Shown here: one piece after another, positions 52,550-59,729 of the stretch
How the letters are laid out: the number at the start of each line of letters is the position of its first letter
How positions within the stretch are numbered: the stretch's first letter is position 1
Assembly (NCBI GenBank): GCA_004556965.1
Contig: SFFE01000001.1
Coordinates: 213,471-277,470 of the forward strand
DNA length: 64,000 nt
Direction of reading: 5' to 3'
Source: Clostridiales bacterium
Lineage (GTDB): Bacteria > Bacillota > Clostridia > Oscillospirales > Oscillospiraceae
Translations under genes and position numbers: made by a program
Notes under the pieces: generated by a model
The model's input: the letters and a program-made list of their open reading frames with translations, nothing else
Databases searched by the model: none
What the model was told of the DNA's origin: nothing

Positions 52550-53560
52550 GTGGAGCCCTATTTCGTCATCAATGCTGAAGAGCTGCAGTCGCGCCCCTTC
52601 ATTCCGCCCACGTTTCTGGTAGACGGGCTGATCCCGCAGGGCGTGAGCCTGCTCTGCGGGCCGAGCAAATGCGGCAAGAGCTGGCTGGTGCTCTGGATGG
52701 CCATGCGGATCTGTCAGGGCGAGCCTGTCTGGGGCATGAAGACGCACCCCTGCGAGGTGCTGTATCTCTGCCTGGAGGACACCTACTCGCGCCTGCAGGA
52801 TCGTCTGTATCGCCTGCCGGATCCGGCGCCGCCGGGACTCTGGCTGATGATCGCCGCCGGCAAGCTGCACGGCGGACTGGAGGAACAGATCGAGGATCAT
52901 CTCGCGGCGCATCCGGCCACGGAGCTGATCATCATCGACACCTTCCAGAAGATCCGCACCGCGCACGGCTCCGGCGTCGGCGTCTATGCCGGCGACTATG
53001 AGGACGTGTCCGCGCTCAAACGGATCGAGGACGAGGCGCACATTTCCATCCTGCTCGTGCACCACCTGCGCAAGCAGAAGGACGGCAGCGACCCGTTCAA
53101 TCAGATCTCCGGCAGCAACGGCATCCTCGGCGCGGCGGACGCGGCCTTCGTTATGATCAAGGAGCGCCGGTCGCAGGATACGACCTCCATGTACCTCACC
53201 GGACGGGACGTTCCGTATCAGGAGCTGGTGCTGCGCATGGAAAACTGCGTCTGGGCGCTGGTCGAGCGAAAGCACGAGGACGAGCTGCGCGAGGAGGAGA
53301 TCCCGCCGTTTCTGCATCGCCTGCTCGGCTTTCTGCAGGAGCATCCGGACTGGACCGGCACGGCCACGCAGCTGGTCGAGCAGATGGACGAGGACGAGGG
53401 CATGAAGTACCGGATCATCAAGATCCTCAGCCGCTTCCAGCACGATTATCTGGAGCCGAACGGCATCACGTTTTCGTCCCACAGGACGCCGAAGGAGCGC
53501 ATTCTGCAGCTGCGCCTGCATGACAGTTATGACAGTTGTGACACTAAAATCGCGGGGTAA
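52550..53560 (+). CDS. RepA-like AAA ATPase
   Basis: A 336-residue RecA-fold ATPase of the RepA/AAA_25 type used by plasmids and mobilisable elements as a replicative helicase or loader. Walker A is LLCGPSKCGKSWLV, Walker B ELIIIDTFQKIR, and the sensor region ISILLVHHLRKQKDG is followed by ISGSNGILGAADAAF. A small winged-helix C-terminus ends the protein. The GTG start at 52550 follows AGAGGAGGAATTGC. The last codons coincide with TGACAGT iteron-like repeats. Suggests the element can replicate after excision. Confidence 0.85.
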   Translation: MEPYFVINAEELQSRPFIPPTFLVDGLIPQGVSLLCGPSKCGKSWLVLWMAMRICQGEPVWGMKTHPCEVLYLCLEDTYSRLQDRLYRLPDPAPPGLWLMIAAGKLHGGLEEQIEDHLAAHPATELIIIDTFQKIRTAHGSGVGVYAGDYEDVSALKRIEDEAHISILLVHHLRKQKDGSDPFNQISGSNGILGAADAAFVMIKERRSQDTTSMYLTGRDVPYQELVLRMENCVWALVERKHEDELREEEIPPFLHRLLGFLQEHPDWTGTATQLVEQMDEDEGMKYRIIKILSRFQHDYLEPNGITFSSHRTPKERILQLRLHDSYDSCDTKIAG

Positions 53561-53604
53561 GGTATCTATGCAAGAAACTGTCATTACCGTCATCACCGTC
53601 ATGG
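53518..53604 (+). repeat. Iteron-like TGAC(A/G)GT repeats
   Basis: Three direct units at 9-base spacing (TGACAGTTA, TGACAGTTG, TGACA) at 53520-53543 are followed, about 35 bases on, by three inverted units at the same spacing (ACTGTCATT, ACCGTCATC, ACCGTCATG) at 53578-53604. They straddle the end of the RepA-like gene and resemble iterons of an origin of replication. Confidence 0.6.
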
Positions 53605-53670
53605 GCATGTCTGTTTCCGCACCTCTCCGCAGGGGCAGTCCCACACCTGTCCGCAGGGATAGCGAGCATC

Positions 53671-53690
53671 GGATTGTGACACCACAATCC
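53671..53690 (+). other. Hairpin before the mob genes (oriT candidate)
   Basis: GGATTGTG (53671-53678) and CACAATCC (53683-53690) form a perfect inverted repeat with a 4-base loop, 45 bases before the MobC-like gene. Inverted repeats next to relaxosome genes are typical of transfer origins; the nick site is unknown. Bases 53561-53734 otherwise hold no convincing gene. Confidence 0.4.
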
Positions 53691-53734
53691 ACCGACCCAG
53701 GGGACACCCCTGAATACCCCGGAAAGGAGGGCGC

Positions 53735-54031
53735 ATGACAGTGCAGCAGAATGTTGCGTTTACCGTGCGGATGCCGCCGAGAACAAAGAGCAAGCTCCGC
53801 CGCATGGCGAAGGCCCGAGGCGTTTCGCAGTCGCAGTTTCTCTGTTCGCTCATTGAGGGCAGAACCGCGGAGGCGGCGCCGCCAAAGGCGTTTTGGGACG
53901 CGATGCACGAGCTGTATCGCATCCATGACGGACTGATTCACGACGGCAGGGCGGAGGACGCCCGTCGGCTGGAGCTGTCCATTGTGGCTCTGCAGAGCGC
54001 CTTCACGATGGAACCGGAGGAGGTGCGTTGA
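53735..54031 (+). CDS. MobC-like relaxosome accessory protein
   Basis: A 98-residue protein with an N-terminal ribbon-helix-helix pattern (NVAFTVRMPPRTKSKLRRMA, then GVSQSQFLCSLIEG) and a short helical C-terminus. Such proteins bind oriT and help the relaxase open the strand. GGAAAGGAGGGCGC precedes ATG 53735. The stop overlaps the relaxase start (TGATG). The call rests on fold pattern and position. Confidence 0.72.
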   Translation: MTVQQNVAFTVRMPPRTKSKLRRMAKARGVSQSQFLCSLIEGRTAEAAPPKAFWDAMHELYRIHDGLIHDGRAEDARRLELSIVALQSAFTMEPEEVR

Positions 54032-55500
54032 TGGCGACAACGAAGCTGTGGCACATTTCCGGCAACCTCAGAGATGTGATCGACTACGCTGAGAACCCGG
54101 AGAAGACCTGCCCCATTCCGGATCTGGAGGATCTCGCCAACGCGGCGCGCTATGTGCAGCGGCCGGAGGCAACCGCGGACGGACAGTTCGTGACCGGGAT
54201 CAACTGTCTGGCGGAGACCGCCGTGCAGCAGATGCAGCTGACCAAGGAGCAGTATCACAAGACCGGCGGGTACATCGCCTGGCACGGGTATCAGAGCTTC
54301 AAGCCCGGCGAGGTCACGCCGGAAGAGTGTCATCAGATCGGCGTGGAAACCGCGCAGCATCTCTGGGGAGATCGCTTTCAGGTGCTCGTGACCACGCATC
54401 TGGATCGGCACCACCTGCACAACCACTTCATTCTCAACTCTGTCTCCTTCGTGGACGGGAAGAAGTATAACTACTCGAAGCAGGAGCTGTACTTTATGCG
54501 TGAGGTGTCGGACTATTACTGCAGGCGGCACAGCCTTTCGGTGATCCCCATTGGGCACAAGGCGGCGTCCCGTCCGGTGCACTTCGATGAGAAGGACGGC
54601 AGACCAACGCGCTATAACGTCTATCGCGAGGACATTCTCGAGGCGTTTCACGCCAGCTTTACCATCCGTGAGGCGGAGGCGTATCTCCGCCGTCTGGGGT
54701 ATATCACGGACTTCACGAGCGAGCTGCATTTTCGCATCCGGCTTCCGCAGTACAAGCATTTTACGCGGCTTGATACGCTGAACCCGAACTGGGTGCCGGA
54801 GCGAATGCATGAGCTGCTCACGTGGCATTCCCGCGATGTAAAGCTGGCGCGGGTGCGCCAGCCGGAGCTTCCGGAGGCGCTGCGATCTGTCTTCCGTCCG
54901 CACGGGAAGCCGTCGCACATCTACCGGCTCTATCTGTACTACTGCTATCAGCTGGGGATTCTTCCGAAGGGCACGGACTACAAACCGAACAGCCCGTTTC
55001 TCCGGGAGGAGCTGCGGCGGCTGGATCAGATCGACCGGGAGACGCGCTTTTTGGCGGAGCATCGGATAGAGACGATAGACGAGCTGCATTCCGTCATGGA
55101 GGATACGCAGACAGAGCTGGATCGGCTCACCGCCGAACGGCAGACGCTTCGAAACAAACTGCGCCGGGCAGACCCGGCAGAAAAGGACATTTTGAGGACA
55201 AGGAAAAATGAAATCACAGCCGCAATCCTGCCCTTGCGGGAGCGGCTGAAGCTGTGCAGCGGGATCGAATCGCGATCCCTGCACATGCAGGAAACTATGG
55301 ATTTGGTCTATAACTTTATCCTCATCACAGCTTGCGCTGTGTACCACAGAGCATGGCTCTGTGGTAGGAAAGTCGCATTAAAATGCGACTTTCAGAGGAT
55401 GACGTTACAGTGTAGGAATCGGAATCATGGTTCAAAAACCATGATTCTGCGGGCTTTGCCCACTTCCTTCGCAATGGCGAAGGCGATTCCGAAACTTTGA
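54031..55500 (+). CDS. MobP-type relaxase
   Basis: A 489-residue relaxase that nicks and pilots DNA during mobilisation. The HUH metal motif is clear: VLVTTHLDRHHLHNHFILN, preceded by a catalytic Tyr candidate in the N-terminal region (VIDYAENPEKT). A helical C-terminal part follows (about 330-420). The last 65 residues (from about AVYHRAWLCG onward) are encoded by a run of hairpins and do not look like relaxase sequence, so the true end was probably near residue 425 and the tail is read-through. ATG 54031 lies in GGAGGTGCGTTGATG. Confidence 0.85.
   Translation: MATTKLWHISGNLRDVIDYAENPEKTCPIPDLEDLANAARYVQRPEATADGQFVTGINCLAETAVQQMQLTKEQYHKTGGYIAWHGYQSFKPGEVTPEECHQIGVETAQHLWGDRFQVLVTTHLDRHHLHNHFILNSVSFVDGKKYNYSKQELYFMREVSDYYCRRHSLSVIPIGHKAASRPVHFDEKDGRPTRYNVYREDILEAFHASFTIREAEAYLRRLGYITDFTSELHFRIRLPQYKHFTRLDTLNPNWVPERMHELLTWHSRDVKLARVRQPELPEALRSVFRPHGKPSHIYRLYLYYCYQLGILPKGTDYKPNSPFLREELRRLDQIDRETRFLAEHRIETIDELHSVMEDTQTELDRLTAERQTLRNKLRRADPAEKDILRTRKNEITAAILPLRERLKLCSGIESRSLHMQETMDLVYNFILITACAVYHRAWLCGRKVALKCDFQRMTLQCRNRNHGSKTMILRALPTSFAMAKAIPKL
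55326..55490 (+). ncRNA. Multi-hairpin structured segment (RNA candidate)
   Basis: Seven helices in 165 bases. Simple stems: CACAGC/GCTGTG (55326-55341); 11 bp TACCACAGAGC/GCTCTGTGGTA (55342-55366); 12 bp GAAAGTCGCATT/AATGCGACTTTC (55368-55393). Then an outer helix GGAATCG (55415-55421) with CGATTCC (55484-55490) encloses 11 bp GAATCATGGTT/AACCATGATTC (55422-55447), GGGC/GCCC (55451-55461) and CCTTCGC/GCGAAGG (55466-55483). All stems are perfect. It overlaps the relaxase tail and precedes the excisionase gene. I do not recognise it as a named RNA class. Confidence 0.5.
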
Positions 55501-55597
55501 CAATGAGCTTCGGCATCGGGACCAGCGGGAAAGGAGTAATGTGAAACATGAGTATGGTTTGGAACGCTGAGTCGGATGCAGGGAAGGAGGATGCGCA

Positions 55598-55804
55598 ATG
55601 GTGACTGAAATCGAGCAGGTACCGATCCCGCAGAAACTGACGCTGACGATTCGGGAGGCTGCTGAGTACAGCAACATCGGCATCAATAAGATCGACAGCA
55701 TGCTCCGCACGCCGAATTACCCGTTCGTGCTCTATGTGGGTGCGAAGAAGCTGGTAAAGCGGCAGGAGTTCGAGGAGTTTATCCGCATGCAGGTGGCGAT
55801 TTAA
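55598..55804 (+). CDS. xis: Excisionase (Xis), Tn916 type
   Basis: A 68-residue DNA-binding protein (winged-helix excisionase): LTLTIREAAEYSNIGINKID, then SMLRTPNYPFVLYVGAKKLV and KRQEFEEFIR. It directs the integrase toward excision. AAGGAGGATGCGCA precedes ATG 55598. It sits immediately upstream of the integrase, the usual arrangement in Tn916-family elements. Confidence 0.9.
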   Translation: MVTEIEQVPIPQKLTLTIREAAEYSNIGINKIDSMLRTPNYPFVLYVGAKKLVKRQEFEEFIRMQVAI

Positions 55805-55849
55805 AAGTGAAATAACTGACCAAAACGCGGATATCTCTACCGAAATGTA

Positions 55850-55878
55850 TTGAGAAAAGATGCCCGGCATGATATAAT
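55850..55878 (+). promoter_or_regulatory. Promoter of the integrase gene
   Basis: TTGAGA (55850-55855) and a perfect TATAAT (55873-55878), with a 17-base spacer, lie between xis and int, so int can be expressed without xis. Confidence 0.65.
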
Positions 55879-55926
55879 GCGTGTCGTGTTGGGCTCTTTT
55901 CTCATCAGAAAGGAGCGTGACAAAAA

Positions 55927-57108
55927 CTGGGTAAAAGCCTCAAAGGAAGAGAATGCGGCGCCGGAATCTGTCAGAGAAAGGACGGAAAATACACCGCAAG
56001 ATTTTTGGCAAAGGATGGCTCCCGCCGCGAGAAGCATTTCAGGACACTGCCGGAGGCAAGAAACTGGCTGGCGGACGCGAGGTATGAGGACAAGCATGGC
56101 ATGATCCATGTAAACTCCGAAATGACCGTTGACGAATGGTACCAATACTGGATGGACAATCTGATCTGTGATCGTGCGCCCAATACCAGACGAAACTACC
56201 GGGAACGCTATGAGATCAACGCTCAGCCGGTGATCGGGAAAATGCGGATGTGCGATGTCAAGCCCATGCACTGCAAGATCATCCTCAACCGCATGGAGGT
56301 TCGATATGCGGGCAGCACGATCAAGCAGACGTATATCGCCATGGGGACGATGTTTCGCGCAGCCGTGATGAACGACATCATTGCCAAGCACCCGATGGAC
56401 GGCGTGCGCTTCAGCAAGCCAGCCCGTGCAGTGGACGACATCAAGTATCTGACGGTGGAAGAGCAGAAGGCTTTTCTGGAAGCCGCGAAGCGGACGCACA
56501 ATTACAGGCAGTATGCCCTTCTTCTGGAGACCGGACTGCGCACAGCCGAACTGATCGGCCTGACGTGGGATGCGATCAACTGGAAGAAGCGAACCCTGAC
56601 GGTGAACAAGTCACTGGAATACCGCCACGGGGAAGGCTACTGGCGTGCCGGCCCGCCGAAGACGCAGAAAAGCTACCGCACGATCCCGCTCACGGACACG
56701 GCTTATAAAATCCTCAGATCCTGCTACGCCGAGCGCAAGACCCGCAAGGAGTCCGAAGCGCTCTCTCAGGTGCTGGAGTATCTGGACAGACGCACCGGAG
56801 AAAAGCGGTATCTCATGATGAAGGATCTGGTGTTCGTCAATTTCCGTACCGGTGAGCCGAACAAAAACAGTTCCTACGACACACATTTATATAAAGTGTG
56901 TGACGAAGCGGGGATCAGGCGGATCTGCATGCACGCGCTGCGCCATACCTACGCAACGAGAGCGATCGAGCGCGGCGTCCCGCCGAAGGTGCTTCAGCAG
57001 CTTTTGGGCCATGCCAGCATCAAGACAACCATGGATCGTTACGTTCATGTGACGGACGACTCGATGGAAAAGGCGGTGCGCCTCTTTTCGGAAAAGGCCG
57101 CCGGCTGA
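55927..57108 (+). CDS. int: Tyrosine integrase (Tn916 family)
   Basis: A 393-residue recombinase if it starts at the CTG at 55927. The N-terminal arm-binding domain (GRECGAGICQRKDGKYTARF) is encoded in frame from there, right after a TGA, with AAAGGAG 11 bases upstream. No ATG, GTG or TTG exists in this stretch before 56005, which would cut off that domain. SAM-like core-binding domain: TVDEWYQYWMDNLICDRAP. Catalytic residues: Arg in LETGLRTAELIGLTW, HALRHTYATRAI (HxxR), the His in LLGHASIKTT and Tyr in DRYVHV. It ends at the ATTGGTGCG repeats next to the right junction. Known relatives use DR2-type arm repeats in the same way. Confidence 0.9.
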   Translation: MGKSLKGRECGAGICQRKDGKYTARFLAKDGSRREKHFRTLPEARNWLADARYEDKHGMIHVNSEMTVDEWYQYWMDNLICDRAPNTRRNYRERYEINAQPVIGKMRMCDVKPMHCKIILNRMEVRYAGSTIKQTYIAMGTMFRAAVMNDIIAKHPMDGVRFSKPARAVDDIKYLTVEEQKAFLEAAKRTHNYRQYALLLETGLRTAELIGLTWDAINWKKRTLTVNKSLEYRHGEGYWRAGPPKTQKSYRTIPLTDTAYKILRSCYAERKTRKESEALSQVLEYLDRRTGEKRYLMMKDLVFVNFRTGEPNKNSSYDTHLYKVCDEAGIRRICMHALRHTYATRAIERGVPPKVLQQLLGHASIKTTMDRYVHVTDDSMEKAVRLFSEKAAG

Positions 57109-57180
57109 ATTGGTGCGGAGGCGAAAAATTGGTGCGGAATTGGTGCGCCCCAGAGGTGTGAAAACCCGGAAACCCTTGAA
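57109..57180 (+). repeat. Right-end integrase arm-type repeats
   Basis: ATTGGTGCGG begins directly after the int stop (57109-57118). Two more units lie within 57123-57148, identical over 26 bases to the left end. AGGTGTGAAAACC (57154-57166) and CCCTTGAA (57173-57180) are inverted matches of left-end sequences. Confidence 0.7.
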
Positions 57181-57201
57181 AAATAAGGAGATGTGATCAT
57201 A

Positions 57202-57218
57202 TATGAAACTAGGTATCG
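57202..57218 (+). repeat. Right attachment-site repeat (attR candidate)
   Basis: TATGAAACTAGGTATCG includes the start codon and first codons of ychF and repeats the left junction with one mismatch. The ribosome site in front of it (AAGGAGATGTGATCATA) is island sequence. Confidence 0.75.
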
Positions 57219-58300
57219 TCGGACTGCCAAACGTCGGCAAGTCCACACTGTTCAACGCCATTACGAACGCCGGCGCGGAGGTCGCAAACTACGCCTTCTG
57301 CACCATCAGCCCGAACGTCGGCATGGTCACCGTGCCGGACGCGCGGCTGAACTATCTGGCAGAGCTGTATGAGCCGAAGAAAAAGACGCCTGCCGTCATT
57401 GAATTTGTGGACATCGCGGGGCTGGTCAAGGGCGCGTCCAAGGGCGAGGGGCTGGGCAACAAGTTTTTGTCCAACATCCGCGCGACGGACGCGATCGTGC
57501 ACGTCGTGCGCTGCTTTGACGATGAAAACGTCATGCACGTGGAGGGGACGACCGACCCGCTGCGCGACATTGAGATCATCGACCTGGAGCTCATCATGGC
57601 CGACATGGAGATGGTCGAGCGCCGCATCGAGAAGGCGGCTAAGGCCGGCAAGGGCGGCGACAAGGCGTTTTTGCACGAAGCGGACGTGTTTCGCGGCCTT
57701 TTGGCGCACCTGAACGAGGGCAAGAGCGCGCGTACTTACGACTGCGCGCCGGAGGATATGGCGCTGCTCGCGACCTCCGATCTGCTGTCCATCAAGCCGA
57801 TCATCTACGCAGCCAACCTCGACGAAGCGACGTTCGCCGCCGGGTACGAAGACTGCGCGTATTATCAGCAGGTCAAGCAGCTTGCGGAGGCCGAGGGCTC
57901 GCAGGTGCTGCCGATCTGCGCCAAGGTGGAGCAGGAGATCGGCGAGCTGGAGCCGGAGGAGCGCGAACTGTTCCTCGAGGAGCTGGGCCTCACGGAGTCG
58001 GGACTCGACCGGCTCATCCAGTGCTCGTACAGCCTGCTGGGGCTGATCTCGTTTCTCACCTGCGGCAGCGACGAGTGCCGCGCGTGGACGATTACCCGCG
58101 GAACGAAGGCGCCGCAGGCTGCCGGGAAGATTCACTCCGACTTTGAGCGCGGCTTTATCCGCGCGGAGATCGTCGCGTTTGACGATCTGAAAGCCTGCGG
58201 CAGCATGGCGGCTGCAAAAGAGAAGGGCTTGGTGCGCTCCGAGGGCAAGGATTACGTCATGCAGGACGGCGACGTGACGCTGTTCCGCTTCAATGTGTGA
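57203..58300 (+). CDS. ychF: Redox-regulated ATPase/GTPase YchF (OLA1 family)
   Basis: A 365-residue Obg-family NTPase that prefers ATP and binds ribosomes, with a role in stress response. G1 is [16 protein letters not shown]3 is [17 protein letters not shown], and the C-terminal TGS domain contains [20 protein letters not shown]. All 365 residues are intact despite the island at its 5' end. ATG 57203 lies inside the att repeat; its Shine-Dalgarno AAGGAG is supplied by the island. Confidence 0.96.
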   Translation: MKLGIVGLPNVGKSTLFNAITNAGAEVANYAFCTISPNVGMVTVPDARLNYLAELYEPKKKTPAVIEFVDIAGLVKGASKGEGLGNKFLSNIRATDAIVHVVRCFDDENVMHVEGTTDPLRDIEIIDLELIMADMEMVERRIEKAAKAGKGGDKAFLHEADVFRGLLAHLNEGKSARTYDCAPEDMALLATSDLLSIKPIIYAANLDEATFAAGYEDCAYYQQVKQLAEAEGSQVLPICAKVEQEIGELEPEERELFLEELGLTESGLDRLIQCSYSLLGLISFLTCGSDECRAWTITRGTKAPQAAGKIHSDFERGFIRAEIVAFDDLKACGSMAAAKEKGLVRSEGKDYVMQDGDVTLFRFNV

Positions 58301-58331
58301 CGCGATGTCTTGTACAATTCTGAAATAACAA

Positions 58332-58358
58332 TGGGGTCAGGCGTATCGCCTGACCCCA
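58332..58358. terminator. Hairpin between ychF and the zinc-ribbon gene
   Basis: TGGGGTCAGGCG (58332-58343) pairs perfectly with CGCCTGACCCCA (58347-58358) around TAT. T-runs are weak, but its position between two converging genes suggests a bidirectional terminator. Confidence 0.65.
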
Positions 58359-58361
58359 AAT

Positions 58362-58637
58362 TCATTCGTCCCGTTTTCCGAAGATATCTTTTAGCTTTTC
58401 CCGTGCCTTTTTGGGCTGTTCGCGTTTTTCCAAAATGAAAATATCACAATTTTTGCAGAAATACGTTTCCGCAAAGCAGCCCTCCAGTAATCCGCGGCTT
58501 ACCTGATATTCAGAGTCCCCACTGGGAAGAAAACTGAGAGACTTTTCGTCCTCTGCCCACATGATGGGCTTGCCGCTCTGGAGGAAGCCACTCTGCATTT
58601 CATTTCCGCAATAGGGGCATATGCCATCCATTTTCAT
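58362..58637 (-). CDS. Small zinc-ribbon protein
   Basis: A 91-residue protein with two CxxC knuckles: CPYCGNEMQSGFLQSGKPIM near the start and CKNCDIFILE near residue 62. This pattern, a short CPYCG start with 'GFLQS..PI.W' and a later CKNC, recalls the DUF6487 family, unconfirmed. The last 25 residues are basic. The ATG at 58637 has AGGAGC upstream (GGAGCTGTTAAA). Role unknown. Confidence 0.7.
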   Translation of the reverse strand: MKMDGICPYCGNEMQSGFLQSGKPIMWAEDEKSLSFLPSGDSEYQVSRGLLEGCFAETYFCKNCDIFILEKREQPKKAREKLKDIFGKRDE

Positions 58638-58952
58638 TTTAACAGCTCCTGATTAAGAGAAATAGGGTATGTATGAGGATATAAAGGCATGACTGCGTTT
58701 ACTAATTTTACTATAGAAAATTTTATTGGAAAAGTCAATCAAGAATTTCCTGAAAATGATTTTTTCTGCAAAATGTTGTTCGTTGTAAGCGACATTTGGT
58801 GAGATTGCACAGCGTCGGTGCCAGGGTGTGCCTCCTTCGCAATTAAGATTCCTTAATTCTAGCGCAGCGGAGAATCTACCGTTGCATTTTAGCAAGAATT
58901 TCGCTATGCTAAAAAAGCACATTTACACAGATAAAGAAAGGTGGTGCAACGG
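58638..58952. other. AT-rich intergenic region with ABC-operon promoter
   Basis: No convincing gene in this 315-base stretch; the 89-codon minus-strand ORF here has no ribosome site and an implausible composition. TTGCAT (58882-58887) and TATGCT (58905-58910) with a 17-base spacer form a likely promoter for the ABC transporter genes. Confidence 0.55.
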
Positions 58953-59729
58953 ATGGACGAAATCCTGATTGCATCCGGTCTGAAAAAGACCTTTAAGCTC
59001 TCGGCCAAGCAGCAGAAGCTGGAAGGGGCAAAGGAGCGAACCAAGGTAGCGGTGAACGATCTCTCGTTTTCCGTGAACCGCGGCGAAATTTTTGGCCTGC
59101 TCGGCCCGAACGGCGCGGGGAAGACGACGACGCTGCGTATGCTGGCGACGCTCATCAGGCCTGACGGCGGAGACGCGATCGTGGACGGCGCGAGCATTGT
59201 TTCTGAACCGGAGATCGTGCGCGCCAAAATCGGTTTTCTCACGAGCGAGCTGAAGCTGGAGGATTTCTTCACGCCGAACTACCTTTATGATTTCTTCGCG
59301 TCGCTGCACCGGGTTGATCCGGCGGTGCGGGATCAGCGCAAGCGGGCCATTTTCACGCGTTTCGGCATTGACGAGTTCGCCGAGGTGAAGGTTGCGAACC
59401 TTTCAACCGGCATGAAGCAGAAGGCGTCGCTGGCCATTTCACTGGCCCACGACCCGGACATTGTCATTTTTGACGAGCCGACAAACGGTCTGGATGTTTT
59501 GACGGCGCGCGTCGTCACGGACTATCTCACGGAACTGCGCGAGCAGGGGAAGACGATCATTGTATCGACGCACATTTTCAGCCTTGTAGAAAAGGTCTGC
59601 GACCGCGTGGGCGTCATCATCGACGGCAGAATGATCGCCTGCGGCCCGCTGGAGGAAGTCAAGGCGGGGAAATCGCTGGAGGATCGCTTCTTCGATCTGT
59701 ACGCGGAAACGGTAGGTGAGACGAAATGA
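58953..59729 (+). CDS. ABC transporter ATPase (NatA-like)
   Basis: A 258-residue ATP-binding subunit. Walker A LLGPNGAGKTTTLRM, signature LSTGMKQKASLA, Walker B IVIFDEPTNGLD, and the H-loop VSTHIFS. Sequence and pairing with an ABC-2 permease resemble NatA of Na+-efflux systems. A basic 20-residue insert (LSAKQQKLEGAKERTK) sits between strands 1 and 2. The ATG at 58953, 8 bases after AAAGGTGG, is chosen over a GTG four codons upstream. The stop overlaps the permease start (ATGA). Confidence 0.9.
   Translation: MDEILIASGLKKTFKLSAKQQKLEGAKERTKVAVNDLSFSVNRGEIFGLLGPNGAGKTTTLRMLATLIRPDGGDAIVDGASIVSEPEIVRAKIGFLTSELKLEDFFTPNYLYDFFASLHRVDPAVRDQRKRAIFTRFGIDEFAEVKVANLSTGMKQKASLAISLAHDPDIVIFDEPTNGLDVLTARVVTDYLTELREQGKTIIVSTHIFSLVEKVCDRVGVIIDGRMIACGPLEEVKAGKSLEDRFFDLYAETVGETK

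Larger units (their letters stand above)
32279..57218. mobile_element. Integrated mobile island in the 5' end of ychF
   Basis: About 24.9 kb between ftsH and ychF, bounded by a 17-base direct repeat: TATGAAATTAGGTATCG at 32279-32295, and the same with one C/T change at 57202-57218, where it forms the start of ychF. The right end holds a tyrosine integrase reading toward the junction, an excisionase, a MobP relaxase, a MobC-like protein, a RepA-like ATPase and an XRE/ImmA pair. No conjugation pore genes are visible, so it fits an integrative mobilisable element rather than a self-transferring one. The cargo is an exopolysaccharide and surface-protein locus. The left 7 kb has separate traces of mobility (TnpV, serine recombinase), so the island may be composite. 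Confidence 0.75.

Noticed and set aside
53520..53738. A 72-codon ORF between the RepA-like and MobC-like genes
   Set aside because: Low-complexity translation of the TGAC(A/G)GT repeats, with no ribosome site.
55850..56104. An 84-codon ORF overlapping the start of the integrase gene
   Set aside because: It is in another frame; the integrase frame encodes the expected arm-binding domain across the same bases.
58653..58922. An 89-codon minus-strand ORF in the AT-rich gap
   Set aside because: No ribosome site, unusual composition, and it overlaps the likely promoter of the ABC genes.
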